Source of the DNA: Oceanibacterium hippocampi
Lineage (GTDB): Bacteria > Pseudomonadota > Alphaproteobacteria > Sneathiellales > Sneathiellaceae
Length of the DNA stretch: 64,000 bases
Assembly (NCBI RefSeq): GCF_900172325.1
Contig: NZ_FWFR01000001.1
Location: 1,628,335-1,692,334, forward strand
Reading direction: 5' to 3'
Positions 27,001-35,745 of the stretch are shown piece by piece. A program made the position numbers and the translations under genes. Each line of letters opens with the position of its first letter. Position 1 is the first letter of the stretch. The notes beneath the pieces were generated by a model that was given only the letters and a program-made list of their open reading frames with translations, was not told where the DNA came from and did no database searches.

Positions 27001-27945
27001 TCAGGCGAACCGGTCGCCGGGGCAGAGCCCGGCGTTGGCCGGCGCGGTCTCGGGCTGCCCGTCCCATTGCACCGAGGTCATGATCAGCGCCCCGGTTTCG
27101 CAGGCGACCGTGGCGCCGGCGTCGGACAATGCCAGGACGGTGCCCGGCGCGGCCGCGCTGCGCCCGCCGAACGCCTTGGCGGACCAGATATAGAGGCGCC
27201 GGCCGGACAGTTCCGTGAAGGCACCGGGATAGGGATGGGTGAGCGCCCGGACCCAGTCGTAGAGCCGCTCGGCCGGCTGGTGCCAGTCGATCAGCCCGTC
27301 CTCAGGCCGCCGCCTGGGCCACTGGCTGGCCGCCGCCTCGTCCTGTCGGGTGCGCGGCGCCTTGCCCTCGGCGATGCCGTTCAGTGCCTTGACGAGCAGG
27401 CTCGCGGCGACCTTGTCGGTACGCGCGCCGAGCGTCGAGGCGGTATCGCTGGCGCGGATCGGCACCGGCTGCTGGGCCAGCAGGTCGCCGGTATCGGCGC
27501 CGCCGTCGCACCAGAACAGCGAGACCCCGGTCTGCCGCAGGCCCTTGATGATCGCCCACGGGATCGGGGCGCGGCCGCGGCCTTCCGGCAACAGCGTCGG
27601 GTGCATGCCGATGAAGCCCTGCTTCGGGACCGCCAGCAGGCTGTCGGGGATCAGGTTGGAGACGCCGACGACGATCCCGAGATCGGCGTCGAGGGCGCGC
27701 GCCCAGTCGAGCAGCGCCGGGTCCTTCAGGTCGGTGAAGCGCCGGCTCTGGAGGCCGTGCTCGGCGATCAGGTCGTCGAACGGCTGGAAGGCGACGGTCT
27801 CCCCCGCCTTTGCCCCGTCGAGGGTGAGCAGGCCGCTGACGTTGCCGCCGTTGGCGAGGATAGCGTCGAGGCAGCGATGACCGACGACGCGGGCGGCGAT
27901 GACAAGGAGCTTCAGCGACTTCAGCGGCAGGGGTGCATGCATCAT
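27001..27945 (-). CDS. sugar N-formyltransferase-like protein (methionyl-tRNA formyltransferase fold)
   Basis: The 314-aa protein has the formyltransferase core: GMHPTLLPEGRGRAPIPW near residue 115 with the catalytic His, and DGGADTGD near residue 147 with the catalytic Asp. The usual Asn two residues before the His is Gly here. Sugar formyltransferases use N10-formyl-THF to formylate an amino sugar. Its gene overlaps the PIG-L deacetylase gene by 4 bp, so an N-acetyl to N-formyl exchange on a glycan precursor is likely. A housekeeping fmt role is unlikely because of the island context. Confidence 0.8.
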   Translation of the reverse strand: MMHAPLPLKSLKLLVIAARVVGHRCLDAILANGGNVSGLLTLDGAKAGETVAFQPFDDLIAEHGLQSRRFTDLKDPALLDWARALDADLGIVVGVSNLIPDSLLAVPKQGFIGMHPTLLPEGRGRAPIPWAIIKGLRQTGVSLFWCDGGADTGDLLAQQPVPIRASDTASTLGARTDKVAASLLVKALNGIAEGKAPRTRQDEAAASQWPRRRPEDGLIDWHQPAERLYDWVRALTHPYPGAFTELSGRRLYIWSAKAFGGRSAAAPGTVLALSDAGATVACETGALIMTSVQWDGQPETAPANAGLCPGDRFA

Positions 27946-28619
27946 GGCGCGATCTCCCGGATCAACTGGAACGGTTCGGCGGCGGTGAGGCCGGATTGCG
28001 ATCCCCAGGCCGCCGCCTTGGCGCGCAGCGCCTCGGCCGAGCGCGGATGGGGGAAGGGGCGAAGCTCGCCGTCATAGGCGGCAAGTGCCGCGACCTTGCG
28101 TTCCAGCGTGCCAGAGACATCGGCGAAGACGGTCGGCTGGAAGGGGTGCTGGGGCAGGCCCCAGCCGGTGGCGGAGGGAACCTCGAAGGCGAGGATGCGG
28201 CGCACGGCGGCGCCCGGCAGCGGCCGGCAGGCGGTCAGCACCGCGCGGCTCGTGATCTCGTGGTCGATGTTCAGGTCGCCGGCGAAGTGGGTATAGACGA
28301 CCTCCGGCTGCCAGTCGGCGATCTCCGCCTCGACCACCTTCACGATGTCGAGCAGCGCGACGCTGTCGAAACGGTTGTCGGGGAAATCGTGCAGCCGGAG
28401 CCGGCCGGCGCCGAGGATCGCGGCGGCCTTTTCCGAGGCTTCCCGAAGGGCTGTCCGTTCCGCGGCCGGCACCGCGTCGCGGCTGGCGTGGCGGGCCGAG
28501 AGACCCTCGCCCAGGATCGCGATCGCGACCTCGTCGCCGCGGTCGGCATGGCGGGCGGCAACGGCGCCGGCGCCGAGCACCTCGTCGTCCGGGTGGGCGG
28601 CGACGATGAGGATTCTCAT
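27942..28619 (-). CDS. PIG-L family N-acetylglucosaminyl deacetylase
   Basis: The 225-aa product starts with MRILIVAAHPDDEVLG, the zinc-binding AHPDDE motif of the PIG-L/LmbE family. The third ligand lies in DLNIDHEI near residue 113. It should remove an N-acetyl group from a sugar or sugar nucleotide. The ATG at 28619 overlaps the preceding stop as ATGA, and its own stop overlaps the next start, which shows strict coupling with the ATP-grasp and formyltransferase genes. The frame is open far upstream but runs through other genes there. Confidence 0.88.
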   Translation of the reverse strand: MRILIVAAHPDDEVLGAGAVAARHADRGDEVAIAILGEGLSARHASRDAVPAAERTALREASEKAAAILGAGRLRLHDFPDNRFDSVALLDIVKVVEAEIADWQPEVVYTHFAGDLNIDHEITSRAVLTACRPLPGAAVRRILAFEVPSATGWGLPQHPFQPTVFADVSGTLERKVAALAAYDGELRPFPHPRSAEALRAKAAAWGSQSGLTAAEPFQLIREIAP

Positions 28620-29839
28620 TGCGGCACCGTCTCGATGCGGATCGTCTCGATGGCGGCGGCGGCGCGCGCGATCGCCTCCTCCCGCGAGTCGCCGAGCGCG
28701 ATCGCCATCGCCGCGGCGGCGTTGGAATCGGTCGGCCGCTCGATCAGGTCGCCGGGCCGCTTGCTGACCACGATCTCGGCGATGCCGGGCAGGGCGCGGG
28801 CCGCCTCGACCCCGTCGATGGAGACGATCCGGCCCGGTGCCGGGAACTTGTAGCGCTGGACCACGGGACGGGAATATCTCGGTGCGATCGCCGGCTGCTC
28901 GAGCGGCTCGCCGAGGGCCAGCCGGATCGCCTGGGCGACGAAGTCGACGCCGGTATTGAGCGGGATCTCGAGGCTGCAGAAATAGCCGCCGCTCAGCCGC
29001 GCCGCGAGCTCGATGACATGCGGCACGCCGTCCGCGACGACGATGTCGCCCTTCACCGTGCCGGTGCGGATGCCGAGCGCCGCCGACGCCGCCTCGACCA
29101 GGTCGGCGATTGCCGCGCGCGTCGGCTCGTCGTGCCGGCTCGGCAGTTCGCCGCCATTCTCGATGAAGTGGGGGGCGAAGCGTTCCAGCAGTTCGTAGTT
29201 GCGGTCGGAATAGCCGATGGTATAGCCGCGTCCGTTCTCGACCAGCGTTTCGGTCGAGACCTGCGGCCCGGCGAGATAGCGTTCGACCATCACCCGGCCG
29301 GTCGGCGAATGGCCACGTGCGGTCTCGAAGGCCCAGTCGAGATCGATCTCGGGTCCGAGCCGAAGCACGCCCCGGCTGCCCCGGCTGTCGACCGGCTTGA
29401 GCACCAGCGGCAGGCCCTCCACGGCGACGATGTGGCGGAGCGAGGCGGCGTCGGCGACGGCCGAGAACCACGGCACCGCGACGCCACGGGCGCGGAAACG
29501 CTCCTTCATCGCCAGCTTGTCCATGGCGAGCGCGGCCGCCTCGCCGCCGATCCCCGGCAGGCCGAGCGCGTCCTGGATCGCCGCGACGGTGCGGGGCACA
29601 TCGGTGCCGAGCGCGATCACGCCGTCGATCGGGCGCACGGTCCGGTGATAGTCGCGGGCCGCGGCGACGCTCGCCTCTATGTCGTAGGTCGACGCGATCA
29701 GCCGGTCGTCGGCGGCGGCGAAGCCGGTGGCCTCCGGGTTCATGTCGCTCGCGACCACATGCAGGCCCATCTCGCGCGCCCGCTTGAGCCCGTGCAGCGC
29801 CTCGATGCCGGCGCCCACGAAAAGGATCGTCCGGCTCAA
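28616..29839 (-). CDS. ATP-grasp enzyme of the glycan operon
   Basis: This 407-aa protein has an N-terminal pre-ATP-grasp Rossmann region (TILFVGAGIEALHGL) and an ATP-grasp core with PLVLKPVDSRGSRGV (residues about 137-151) and HVIELAARLSGGYF near 285, where the Mg-binding acidic and Asn-like positions lie. It should ligate a carboxylate to an amine or similar group on a sugar or amino acid; the substrate is unknown. The start is a TTG at 29839 overlapping the SDR stop as TTGA. The longer frame upstream lies inside the SDR gene. Confidence 0.85.
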   Translation of the reverse strand: MSRTILFVGAGIEALHGLKRAREMGLHVVASDMNPEATGFAAADDRLIASTYDIEASVAAARDYHRTVRPIDGVIALGTDVPRTVAAIQDALGLPGIGGEAAALAMDKLAMKERFRARGVAVPWFSAVADAASLRHIVAVEGLPLVLKPVDSRGSRGVLRLGPEIDLDWAFETARGHSPTGRVMVERYLAGPQVSTETLVENGRGYTIGYSDRNYELLERFAPHFIENGGELPSRHDEPTRAAIADLVEAASAALGIRTGTVKGDIVVADGVPHVIELAARLSGGYFCSLEIPLNTGVDFVAQAIRLALGEPLEQPAIAPRYSRPVVQRYKFPAPGRIVSIDGVEAARALPGIAEIVVSKRPGDLIERPTDSNAAAAMAIALGDSREEAIARAAAAIETIRIETVPQ

Positions 29840-30588
29840 AAGTAGAGCCCCCCGTTGACGTTGACGGTCTGGGCGGTGATGTAGCTCGCCTCGTCGCTGG
29901 CCAGGAAGGCGACCGCGTCGGCAACCTCTCGGGCCTCGCCGAGGCGCCCGGCGACGATGCCCGCCGCTGCCTGCTGGACGGCCGCCGACTGCATCCCGGC
30001 CGCCGCCATCTCCGAGCCGATCAGCCCGGCGGCCACCGTGTTGCATCGGACGCCCGACGCCGCGCCGAAGCGGGCGATCACCTGGCCGAGCGAGATCAGC
30101 CCGGCCTTGCTGGCGGCGTAATGCGCGGTGCGCGGCCCGCCGTACTGGCCGCTGACCGAGCCGATATTGACGATCGCGCCGCCGCCGGCCTTCGCCATCC
30201 GGGGCAGCGCCGCCTGGGAGCAGAGGAACGGCCCCTTCAGGTTGACGGCCATGATGCTGTCCCAGTCCGCCTCCTCGATCCGGTCGAAGTCGGTCGGCTT
30301 GTTGATGCCGGCATTGTTGACGAGGATCGAGAGCGGCCCGAAGGTGGCCTCGGCGCCGTCGAGTGCCGCCTCGATCGAGGTGCGGTCGGTCACCTCCATC
30401 GGGAAAGCCGTGGCGCGGCCACCGGCCGACACTATCTCCGCGACGACCGCCGCGGCCGCGTCCCCCTCGACGCGATAGGTCAGCGCGACGGCCGCGCCGG
30501 CTCCCCCCAACCGGATTGCGATGGCCCTGCCGATGCCCCGGCTGCCGCCGGTGACGAAGGCGACCCGGCCCTGAAGATCGATTGCCAT
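29836..30588 (-). CDS. SDR family oxidoreductase
   Basis: The 250-aa classical short-chain dehydrogenase has TGGSRGIGRAIA (cofactor loop), VNNAGIN, the catalytic Ser in IVNIGSVSGQYGG and YAASKAG (Tyr/Lys). It looks like FabG but sits in a sugar operon between transketolase and ATP-grasp genes. A keto-sugar or keto-intermediate reduction is more likely than fatty-acid synthesis. It overlaps the ATP-grasp gene by 4 nt and follows the transketolase C-subunit gene by 3 bp. Confidence 0.88.
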   Translation of the reverse strand: MAIDLQGRVAFVTGGSRGIGRAIAIRLGGAGAAVALTYRVEGDAAAAVVAEIVSAGGRATAFPMEVTDRTSIEAALDGAEATFGPLSILVNNAGINKPTDFDRIEEADWDSIMAVNLKGPFLCSQAALPRMAKAGGGAIVNIGSVSGQYGGPRTAHYAASKAGLISLGQVIARFGAASGVRCNTVAAGLIGSEMAAAGMQSAAVQQAAAGIVAGRLGEAREVADAVAFLASDEASYITAQTVNVNGGLYF

Positions 30589-30591
30589 GGT

Positions 30592-31581
30592 TCAGCCCTT
30601 CCGCTTGCGGGCGATGGCGCGCCGGGCGGCGGCGGCGATATGCGGGCCGGTCAGGCCGTAGGCCTCGGCCAGTTCCTCGGGTTCGCCGGACTCGCCGAAG
30701 CGGTCGCTGACGCCGACGAATTCGACAGGGCAGGGCGTGCCTTCGGCGAGCGCCTCGGCGACCGCGCCGCCGAGCCCGCCGATGACATTGTGGTCCTCTG
30801 CCGTGACGATGGCGCCGGTGTCGCGCGCCGCGCGTTCGACGATCGCGCGGTCGAGCGGCTTGATGGTCGCCATGTTGACGACGCGGGCGGCAATGCCCTC
30901 GGCGGCGAGGATCCCGGCGGCGTCGAGGGCACGGGCGACCTCGACCCCGCAGGCGATCAGGGTGACGTCGGTACCGGGGCGGAGTTCCCGGCCCCTGCCG
31001 ATCCGGAATTCATGGTTGTCGTCGAACAGCACGCGGGCATTGCTGCGGCCGCTGCGCATGTAGACCGGTCCATCATGGGCGAGTACCGCGCGGGTGGCGA
31101 GGCGCATCTCGACCGGGTCGGCCGGCGAGATCACGGTCATGCCGGGCAGCGCCCGGTAGGCGGCCAGGTCCTCGAGCGCCTGGGCCGAGGCGCCGTCCGG
31201 CCCGACATCGAGGCCGGGATGGCTGGCGACGATCTTCACGTTGCGGCGCGGATAGGCGATCTGCAGGCGGGCCTGTTCGAGCGCCCTGAGGGCGAAGACG
31301 GCGAAGGTGGTGACGAAGGGAATCAGCCCGGTCGCCGCCATGCCGCCGGCCGCCGCCATCATGTTCTGCTCGGCGATGCCGAACTGGTAGAAGCGATCCG
31401 GCCAGGCCTTGCGGAAATGGTGCGTGCCGGTGCCGCCGGCGATATCGGCGTCGCAGACCACGAAATCGCTGCGTTCGGCGCCGAGCTCGGCCAGCGCCCG
31501 GCCGAAGGCCTCGCGCAGGCTGTCGCCGCTGGTGCCGATCAGCGCCGGGGCCGCCTCCTTCATCTCAAGCGCGGCCGACAT
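30592..31581 (-). CDS. transketolase-like protein, C-terminal (pyrimidine-binding) subunit
   Basis: The 329-aa protein covers the pyrimidine-binding and C-terminal domains of a transketolase. FYQFGIAEQNMMAAAGGMA near residue 66 contains the catalytic Glu that activates thiamine diphosphate, and ASHPGLDVGPDGASAQ a further conserved loop. It completes the split enzyme with the preceding gene, which it overlaps by 17 nt. Two-subunit transketolases of this type in glycan operons may transfer a two-carbon unit to build an unusual sugar. The substrates are not known. Confidence 0.9.
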   Translation of the reverse strand: MSAALEMKEAAPALIGTSGDSLREAFGRALAELGAERSDFVVCDADIAGGTGTHHFRKAWPDRFYQFGIAEQNMMAAAGGMAATGLIPFVTTFAVFALRALEQARLQIAYPRRNVKIVASHPGLDVGPDGASAQALEDLAAYRALPGMTVISPADPVEMRLATRAVLAHDGPVYMRSGRSNARVLFDDNHEFRIGRGRELRPGTDVTLIACGVEVARALDAAGILAAEGIAARVVNMATIKPLDRAIVERAARDTGAIVTAEDHNVIGGLGGAVAEALAEGTPCPVEFVGVSDRFGESGEPEELAEAYGLTGPHIAAAARRAIARKRKG

Positions 31582-32422
31582 GGCGCCACTCCTCCGTTTC
31601 GGTGTCTTGCGGGCCGAGGTCGGCGAAGGCGTCCGCCATGTTCCGGTCGCTCAGCTTGACGCTGCCGTGCCAGGGCGGGTTGGCCTCCATGTAGGAGACC
31701 CCCTTGCCCTTCACGGTGTGGGCGATGATGACGCTCGGCCGTGCCGTCTCGGCGCGGGCCGCGTCGAGGGCGGCGAGAATCGCGGGGATGTCGTGGCCGT
31801 CGATCTCGGCGACCGCCCAGTTGAAGGCGCGCCAGCGCGCGGCGAGCGGTACCAGGCCGATGATGTTCTCGTTCAGGTCGTCCGACTGCAGCTTGTTGTA
31901 GTCGACAATGGCGCAGAGATTGCCGAGCCGATAATGGGCGGCGCACATCGCGCCCTCCCAGACCTCGCCTTCCTGCAGTTCGCCGTCGCCAAGCAGGGTA
32001 TAGACCCGCGCCGGGTTGCCCTGGTGGCGGAGCCCGATCGCCATGCCGATGGCGGCCGAGAAGCCCTGGCCGAGCGAGCCGGTCGAGGTTTCCACCCAGG
32101 GCAGGTCGAGGACGTGGGGATGGCCCTGGAAGGGGCTGCCGAGCTTGCGCAGGCCGTTCGCCGCGTCGGCGGCGGCAAGGCCGACCGAGGCCGCCGTGGC
32201 ATAGAGCGCCGGGCAGGCATGGCCCTTCGAGAGCACGAAGCGGGCGCGGCTGTCGCGGTTCTCGGCGATGGCGTCGAGGTCGAATTCCCGGCCATAGAGG
32301 CAGGCGAGGATGTCGGCCGCCGAGAGCGATCCGCCCGGGTGGCCCGAGCCGGCGTGGTAGATCGCGTCGAGGCTGCGCCGCCGGATCGAGCGGGCGAGCC
32401 CCTGGAGAGCCTCGATACTCAT
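31565..32422 (-). CDS. transketolase-like protein, N-terminal (ThDP-binding) subunit
   Basis: The 285-aa protein has the transketolase N-terminal domain. HAGSGHPGGSLSAADILA near residue 20 and the ThDP motif GDGELQEGEVWEG followed by NKLQSD (GDG-x(n)-N) bind thiamine diphosphate and Mg. It is half the size of a housekeeping transketolase and pairs with the next gene. Its ATG overlaps the dehydrogenase stop as ATGA. Its place in the island argues for biosynthesis of a special sugar rather than the pentose phosphate pathway. Confidence 0.9.
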   Translation of the reverse strand: MSIEALQGLARSIRRRSLDAIYHAGSGHPGGSLSAADILACLYGREFDLDAIAENRDSRARFVLSKGHACPALYATAASVGLAAADAANGLRKLGSPFQGHPHVLDLPWVETSTGSLGQGFSAAIGMAIGLRHQGNPARVYTLLGDGELQEGEVWEGAMCAAHYRLGNLCAIVDYNKLQSDDLNENIIGLVPLAARWRAFNWAVAEIDGHDIPAILAALDAARAETARPSVIIAHTVKGKGVSYMEANPPWHGSVKLSDRNMADAFADLGPQDTETEEWRHVGRA

Positions 32423-33570
32423 GCCGGCACCGCCTCGCCCACCCGGTAGGGGGCGAGCGCGCGGTCGATCAGGCCGTCGAGGTCCTCGGGCTTCAAAGGC
32501 ATCGGGTTTTCCTTGAGCAGTACGGTGTCGCGGGCCGCGGCACGGGCCACGGCGGCGGGGTCGATCGGGGTATTTCGCATGACGTCACAGGTGCGGCGGG
32601 CAAGCCCGGTGACCGTGAAGGCGTCGTGCCAGAAGGCGGTTAGCCGGTCGTGGTCCCAGCCCGGCCCGAGATGGCGGGCGAGCAGGGTCATCCGCTCGTC
32701 CACCGCGTCGCGGTAGGAGGCGAGGACGACGGGGAAGAAGACATACAGGGTTTCCGGATGGCCGAGGGCGACCTGCCCGGCGAGCGATTCCGCAAGCGTG
32801 TGCGCGAGCCCGGTCCTGACGTTCGATATCGCCACGCCGCCGGCCCAGGCGGCCTGCTGCAGATCACCGAGCGCCGCGTTCGAGGGTTCCTCGTCGCCGA
32901 GCAGGGCGCCGATCGCCTGGACGATCTTCGGAATCCCGTCGAGCGCCAGCATGTCGGTCGCCGGCGAGCGCTCGCCCCGGCAGACGAAGGTCTCCCAGAG
33001 ATGCAGGAAGGAATCGAAGGCGGCGCCGACGAGCAGCGCTTTCGGGGCCTGTTGCAGGAAATGCGGGTCGAGCACCGCCAGGTGCGGTGTCACGCCCCAG
33101 GCGCGGAAGGATTTCTTGGCCCCGTCGTCGCCCTTCAGGACATAGAAGCGGCTGGCCTCAGAGCCGGTGCCGGCGGTCGTCGGGATGGCCACCAGCAGCG
33201 GCTGTTCCGGGCGCTCTGCCGGGTCGTGGATCGCGTGGCTGCCCCAGACGATGGTGGCGTGCAGCGCCTTGGCGGTGTCGATGGCGCTGCCGCCGCCAAG
33301 CGCGACGATCGCGCCGCAATCCGCGGGCAGGGATGCCGCCGCCTTCTCCACCGCCGCGTCGGTCGGTTCGCCGTCGACGAGGACAAGGCGGTCAAAGGCA
33401 AGTTCGGCGATGAGCGGATCGGCAGCGAAGAAGCGGTCGGCGACGACCAGCGTTCGCAACCCGACGAGCAGCCCGGGGACCTCGTTCCGGGTGCCGGGGC
33501 CGCTCAGCATCCGCCCCGGATAGTGAAAGCCGGTCCGACCGGGCCGGTTGTAGAAACGGTCGAGGATCAT
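32419..33570 (-). CDS. iron-containing alcohol dehydrogenase family protein
   Basis: The 383-aa protein has GGGSAIDTAKALHA (NAD(P) binding) near residue 92 and IPTTAGTGSEASRF near 132, the group III metal-dependent alcohol dehydrogenase motifs. It probably reduces an aldehyde or keto group of a sugar intermediate. In this superfamily, glycerol, phosphonoacetaldehyde and sugar dehydrogenases are close, so the substrate is open. The ATG at 33570 overlaps the FkbM stop as ATGA. The longer frame upstream lies within the methyltransferase gene. Confidence 0.86.
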   Translation of the reverse strand: MILDRFYNRPGRTGFHYPGRMLSGPGTRNEVPGLLVGLRTLVVADRFFAADPLIAELAFDRLVLVDGEPTDAAVEKAAASLPADCGAIVALGGGSAIDTAKALHATIVWGSHAIHDPAERPEQPLLVAIPTTAGTGSEASRFYVLKGDDGAKKSFRAWGVTPHLAVLDPHFLQQAPKALLVGAAFDSFLHLWETFVCRGERSPATDMLALDGIPKIVQAIGALLGDEEPSNAALGDLQQAAWAGGVAISNVRTGLAHTLAESLAGQVALGHPETLYVFFPVVLASYRDAVDERMTLLARHLGPGWDHDRLTAFWHDAFTVTGLARRTCDVMRNTPIDPAAVARAAARDTVLLKENPMPLKPEDLDGLIDRALAPYRVGEAVPA

Positions 33571-34694
33571 GCCGCCGCCTCGATCCCGGCGCGCGCGGTG
33601 CAGAACAGCTCGCACTCGTAGGCCGCCGCCGGGTGGTGGCCAAGGAACAGGCGGTAGCGCGGGTCGAAGGCGCGAACCGCCCGGGCGACCTGCCAGAGAT
33701 GGGCCGGCGCATGGTAGGAGGCGAGCGCCAGGTCCGGGCGGTGGCGGCGGATCGTCGCCGCGGCACCGGCCAGCACGTCGAGTTCGAAACCCTCGACGTC
33801 GACCTTGATATAGTCCGCGCCGTCGTCGATCAGGCCGTCCAGCGGCCGCATGGTGACGGTCTCGCCCGAACCGCAGCGGCGGGCCGTGGCGCGCGGATCG
33901 GCGGAGCCGTCCTCGCCGTCGCTGACGATGATCGCCTCGCCGTCCTCGGCGCCGACCGCGCAATGCACGGCCGCGACCCGGTCGGTGACGCCGGCGCTGG
34001 CGATCCAGTTCTCGAGGGCGCGGAAATTCCGCCCGGTCGCCTCGAGCGCGGTGATCCGGCAGTTGCCGTCGAGGCGTTCCAGGAACAGCCGCGCGGTATC
34101 GCCGTCGAAGGCGCCGCAATCGACGATCCGGTCGCCGGGGCGCGGCCCGAGCTCGGCGACGGCGTAACTGTAGGGGCCGTCGATCATCGGGTTGCGGGCG
34201 AGCGCGCGGGCGTCCATCCGCCAGCGAAAGGCGACGAGGCGGGCGAGATAGTCGCGCGATTCCCGGTCGGCGACCGTGTTCATCAGCCAGTCGAGATCGC
34301 CGCGGGCGGGGAGCAGCGCGGCGGCCCCGAAATGACCCTGGAACATCGCCGAGACATAGGGGAAGACGACGCCTTCCGGAACGCCGAGGTCATCGACGAG
34401 CTGGTGAGCGATCTCGCTCTGCCAGGCGGCGGCGATGACGATCGCGGTCTCGCCGTCGAGCAGTCGACCGAGATCGGCGGGCGCATGGACCGGCAGGCCG
34501 GCGAACGTACCGCCCTGCTTTTCCGGTGAATTGTCGAGGAAGCCGGCGACCGGGACGTCATGCGCAGCAAGAAAGCGCATCGGCTCGGCCGCGGCCGGCG
34601 TCGCGCCGAACAGGAGGACCCGGCGATGGGCCAGCAGGCAGCGGATGTCGCGCGGCGCGCCGAAGCTCTCGAAGGCGGGAAGGGCGCTCATCAT
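33567..34694 (-). CDS. FkbM family methyltransferase with N-terminal nucleotide-binding-like domain
   Basis: The 375-aa product has an N-terminal Rossmann-like stretch (VLLFGATPAAAEPMRFL, then AGFLDNSPEKQGG) as seen in sugar-modifying proteins of polysaccharide clusters. An FkbM methyltransferase domain follows, with IVDCGAFDGDTARLF near residue 190 (SAM binding) and YIKVDVEGFELDVLAGA near 290. It should O-methylate a glycan sugar. It is the second gene of the 12-gene operon, 1 bp from the first. Confidence 0.87.
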   Translation of the reverse strand: MMSALPAFESFGAPRDIRCLLAHRRVLLFGATPAAAEPMRFLAAHDVPVAGFLDNSPEKQGGTFAGLPVHAPADLGRLLDGETAIVIAAAWQSEIAHQLVDDLGVPEGVVFPYVSAMFQGHFGAAALLPARGDLDWLMNTVADRESRDYLARLVAFRWRMDARALARNPMIDGPYSYAVAELGPRPGDRIVDCGAFDGDTARLFLERLDGNCRITALEATGRNFRALENWIASAGVTDRVAAVHCAVGAEDGEAIIVSDGEDGSADPRATARRCGSGETVTMRPLDGLIDDGADYIKVDVEGFELDVLAGAAATIRRHRPDLALASYHAPAHLWQVARAVRAFDPRYRLFLGHHPAAAYECELFCTARAGIEAAA

Positions 34695-34695
34695 C

Positions 34696-35613
34696 TCAGG
34701 CGGCCCTCCCGATCACGACCGCCTCGCGGCCGAAGCCGGCGGCGGCGAGCGCCTTGTAGAGGCGGCTCCGGACATTGCCGAGTCCGGCCTCCTCGAAGGC
34801 CATGTCGAAGGCCTTGCGGCGGGCGTGGCAGCGCCGGCCGGCCTCGTCGTCGCCGACGTAATTCTCGCCCATCAGCAGGAACAGCTCCATCGGGAAGCCG
34901 GTCGAGCGTTCGGCGATCTCGAAGCCCTGGCGGGCGAGGAACCCGGTCAGGCTCTCGAAATCGAAATAGTTCAGGTGATGCGGCGGCACCAGCCACCAGG
35001 GCTTGTAGCCGCGCCCGCGCTGCAGCGCGTCCTGCAGGTCGTTGTAGTCGTTCGGCACGGTGACCAGGATCAGGCCGCCCGGCGCCAGGACGCGGCGCGC
35101 GCGGCCGATCAGGGCCGCCGGGTCCGGGATATGCTCGAGCACGAAGCTCAGGTGCACGAGGTCGAACTGGCCGAGCCCGTCGGCCATCGCATCGTCGAAG
35201 AATCCTTCGCGGACATCGAGGCCGAGACCGCGGCTGTAGCCGACCGCCTGGGCGCCCGGCTCGACGCCGATCGCGGCCCAGCCGAGTTCGCCGGCGGTCT
35301 TCAGGAAATGGCCGGGTCCGGAACCGATATCGAGCAGCCGCCGCCGGCCGGGCCCGAGGATCGCCGCGCAACTGGCCAGCCGGTCGCGGCAGGCGACGGC
35401 GATCCACTCGGCGTCGGCCTCGGCATGGGCCAGGTAGTTGGGTTTTTCCTCGGCGTAGAACTGCTGCCGGTAGAAGCTGTCCAGCGCGTCGGCATCGGGC
35501 AACGGCACGACATGGCGAAAGCCGCAGGCGCGGCAATCGATGATGTCATATTCGGCGACGGAATCGACGACGCGCCCCGCATGGTCGCACCAGCTTACAG
35601 TATGCTCTGACAT
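34696..35613 (-). CDS. class I SAM-dependent methyltransferase
   Basis: This 305-aa protein has a possible N-terminal zinc site (CDHAG and CRACGF, C9 and C27/C30) like the zinc-binding sugar C-methyltransferases. A methyltransferase domain follows with LLDIGSGPGHFLK near residue 93 (SAM loop) and HLSFVLEHIPDPAAL near 154. It is the first gene of the minus-strand glycan operon. Its promoter should lie in 35614-35745, shared with the divergent NeuB-like gene. A sugar methylation role is inferred. Confidence 0.87.
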   Translation of the reverse strand: MSEHTVSWCDHAGRVVDSVAEYDIIDCRACGFRHVVPLPDADALDSFYRQQFYAEEKPNYLAHAEADAEWIAVACRDRLASCAAILGPGRRRLLDIGSGPGHFLKTAGELGWAAIGVEPGAQAVGYSRGLGLDVREGFFDDAMADGLGQFDLVHLSFVLEHIPDPAALIGRARRVLAPGGLILVTVPNDYNDLQDALQRGRGYKPWWLVPPHHLNYFDFESLTGFLARQGFEIAERSTGFPMELFLLMGENYVGDDEAGRRCHARRKAFDMAFEEAGLGNVRSRLYKALAAAGFGREAVVIGRAA

Positions 35614-35641
35614 CCGTTACTCGACGCCCTCGTTGGTAATC

Positions 35642-35651
35642 TGTTAACCAA
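35642..35651. promoter_or_regulatory. TGTTAACCAA motif in a divergent glycan promoter
   Basis: The 132-bp gap between the two glycan operons holds TGTTAACCAA within a wider TTGGT-N9-ACCAA inverted arrangement. The same 10-mer lies at 40085-40094. TTAACC-type sites resemble CtrA half sites of alphaproteobacteria, but the full TTAA-N7-TTAA form is not present, so the regulator is uncertain. Confidence 0.35.
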
Positions 35652-35745
35652 GATGGGGGATCACTGGTTACGAATTGGTTTACGAAAAGCCGTCCGGTCG
35701 CCACGGAATCCGCCGGTCCGCGCCGCACAGGGGAAGCCGCCACAG

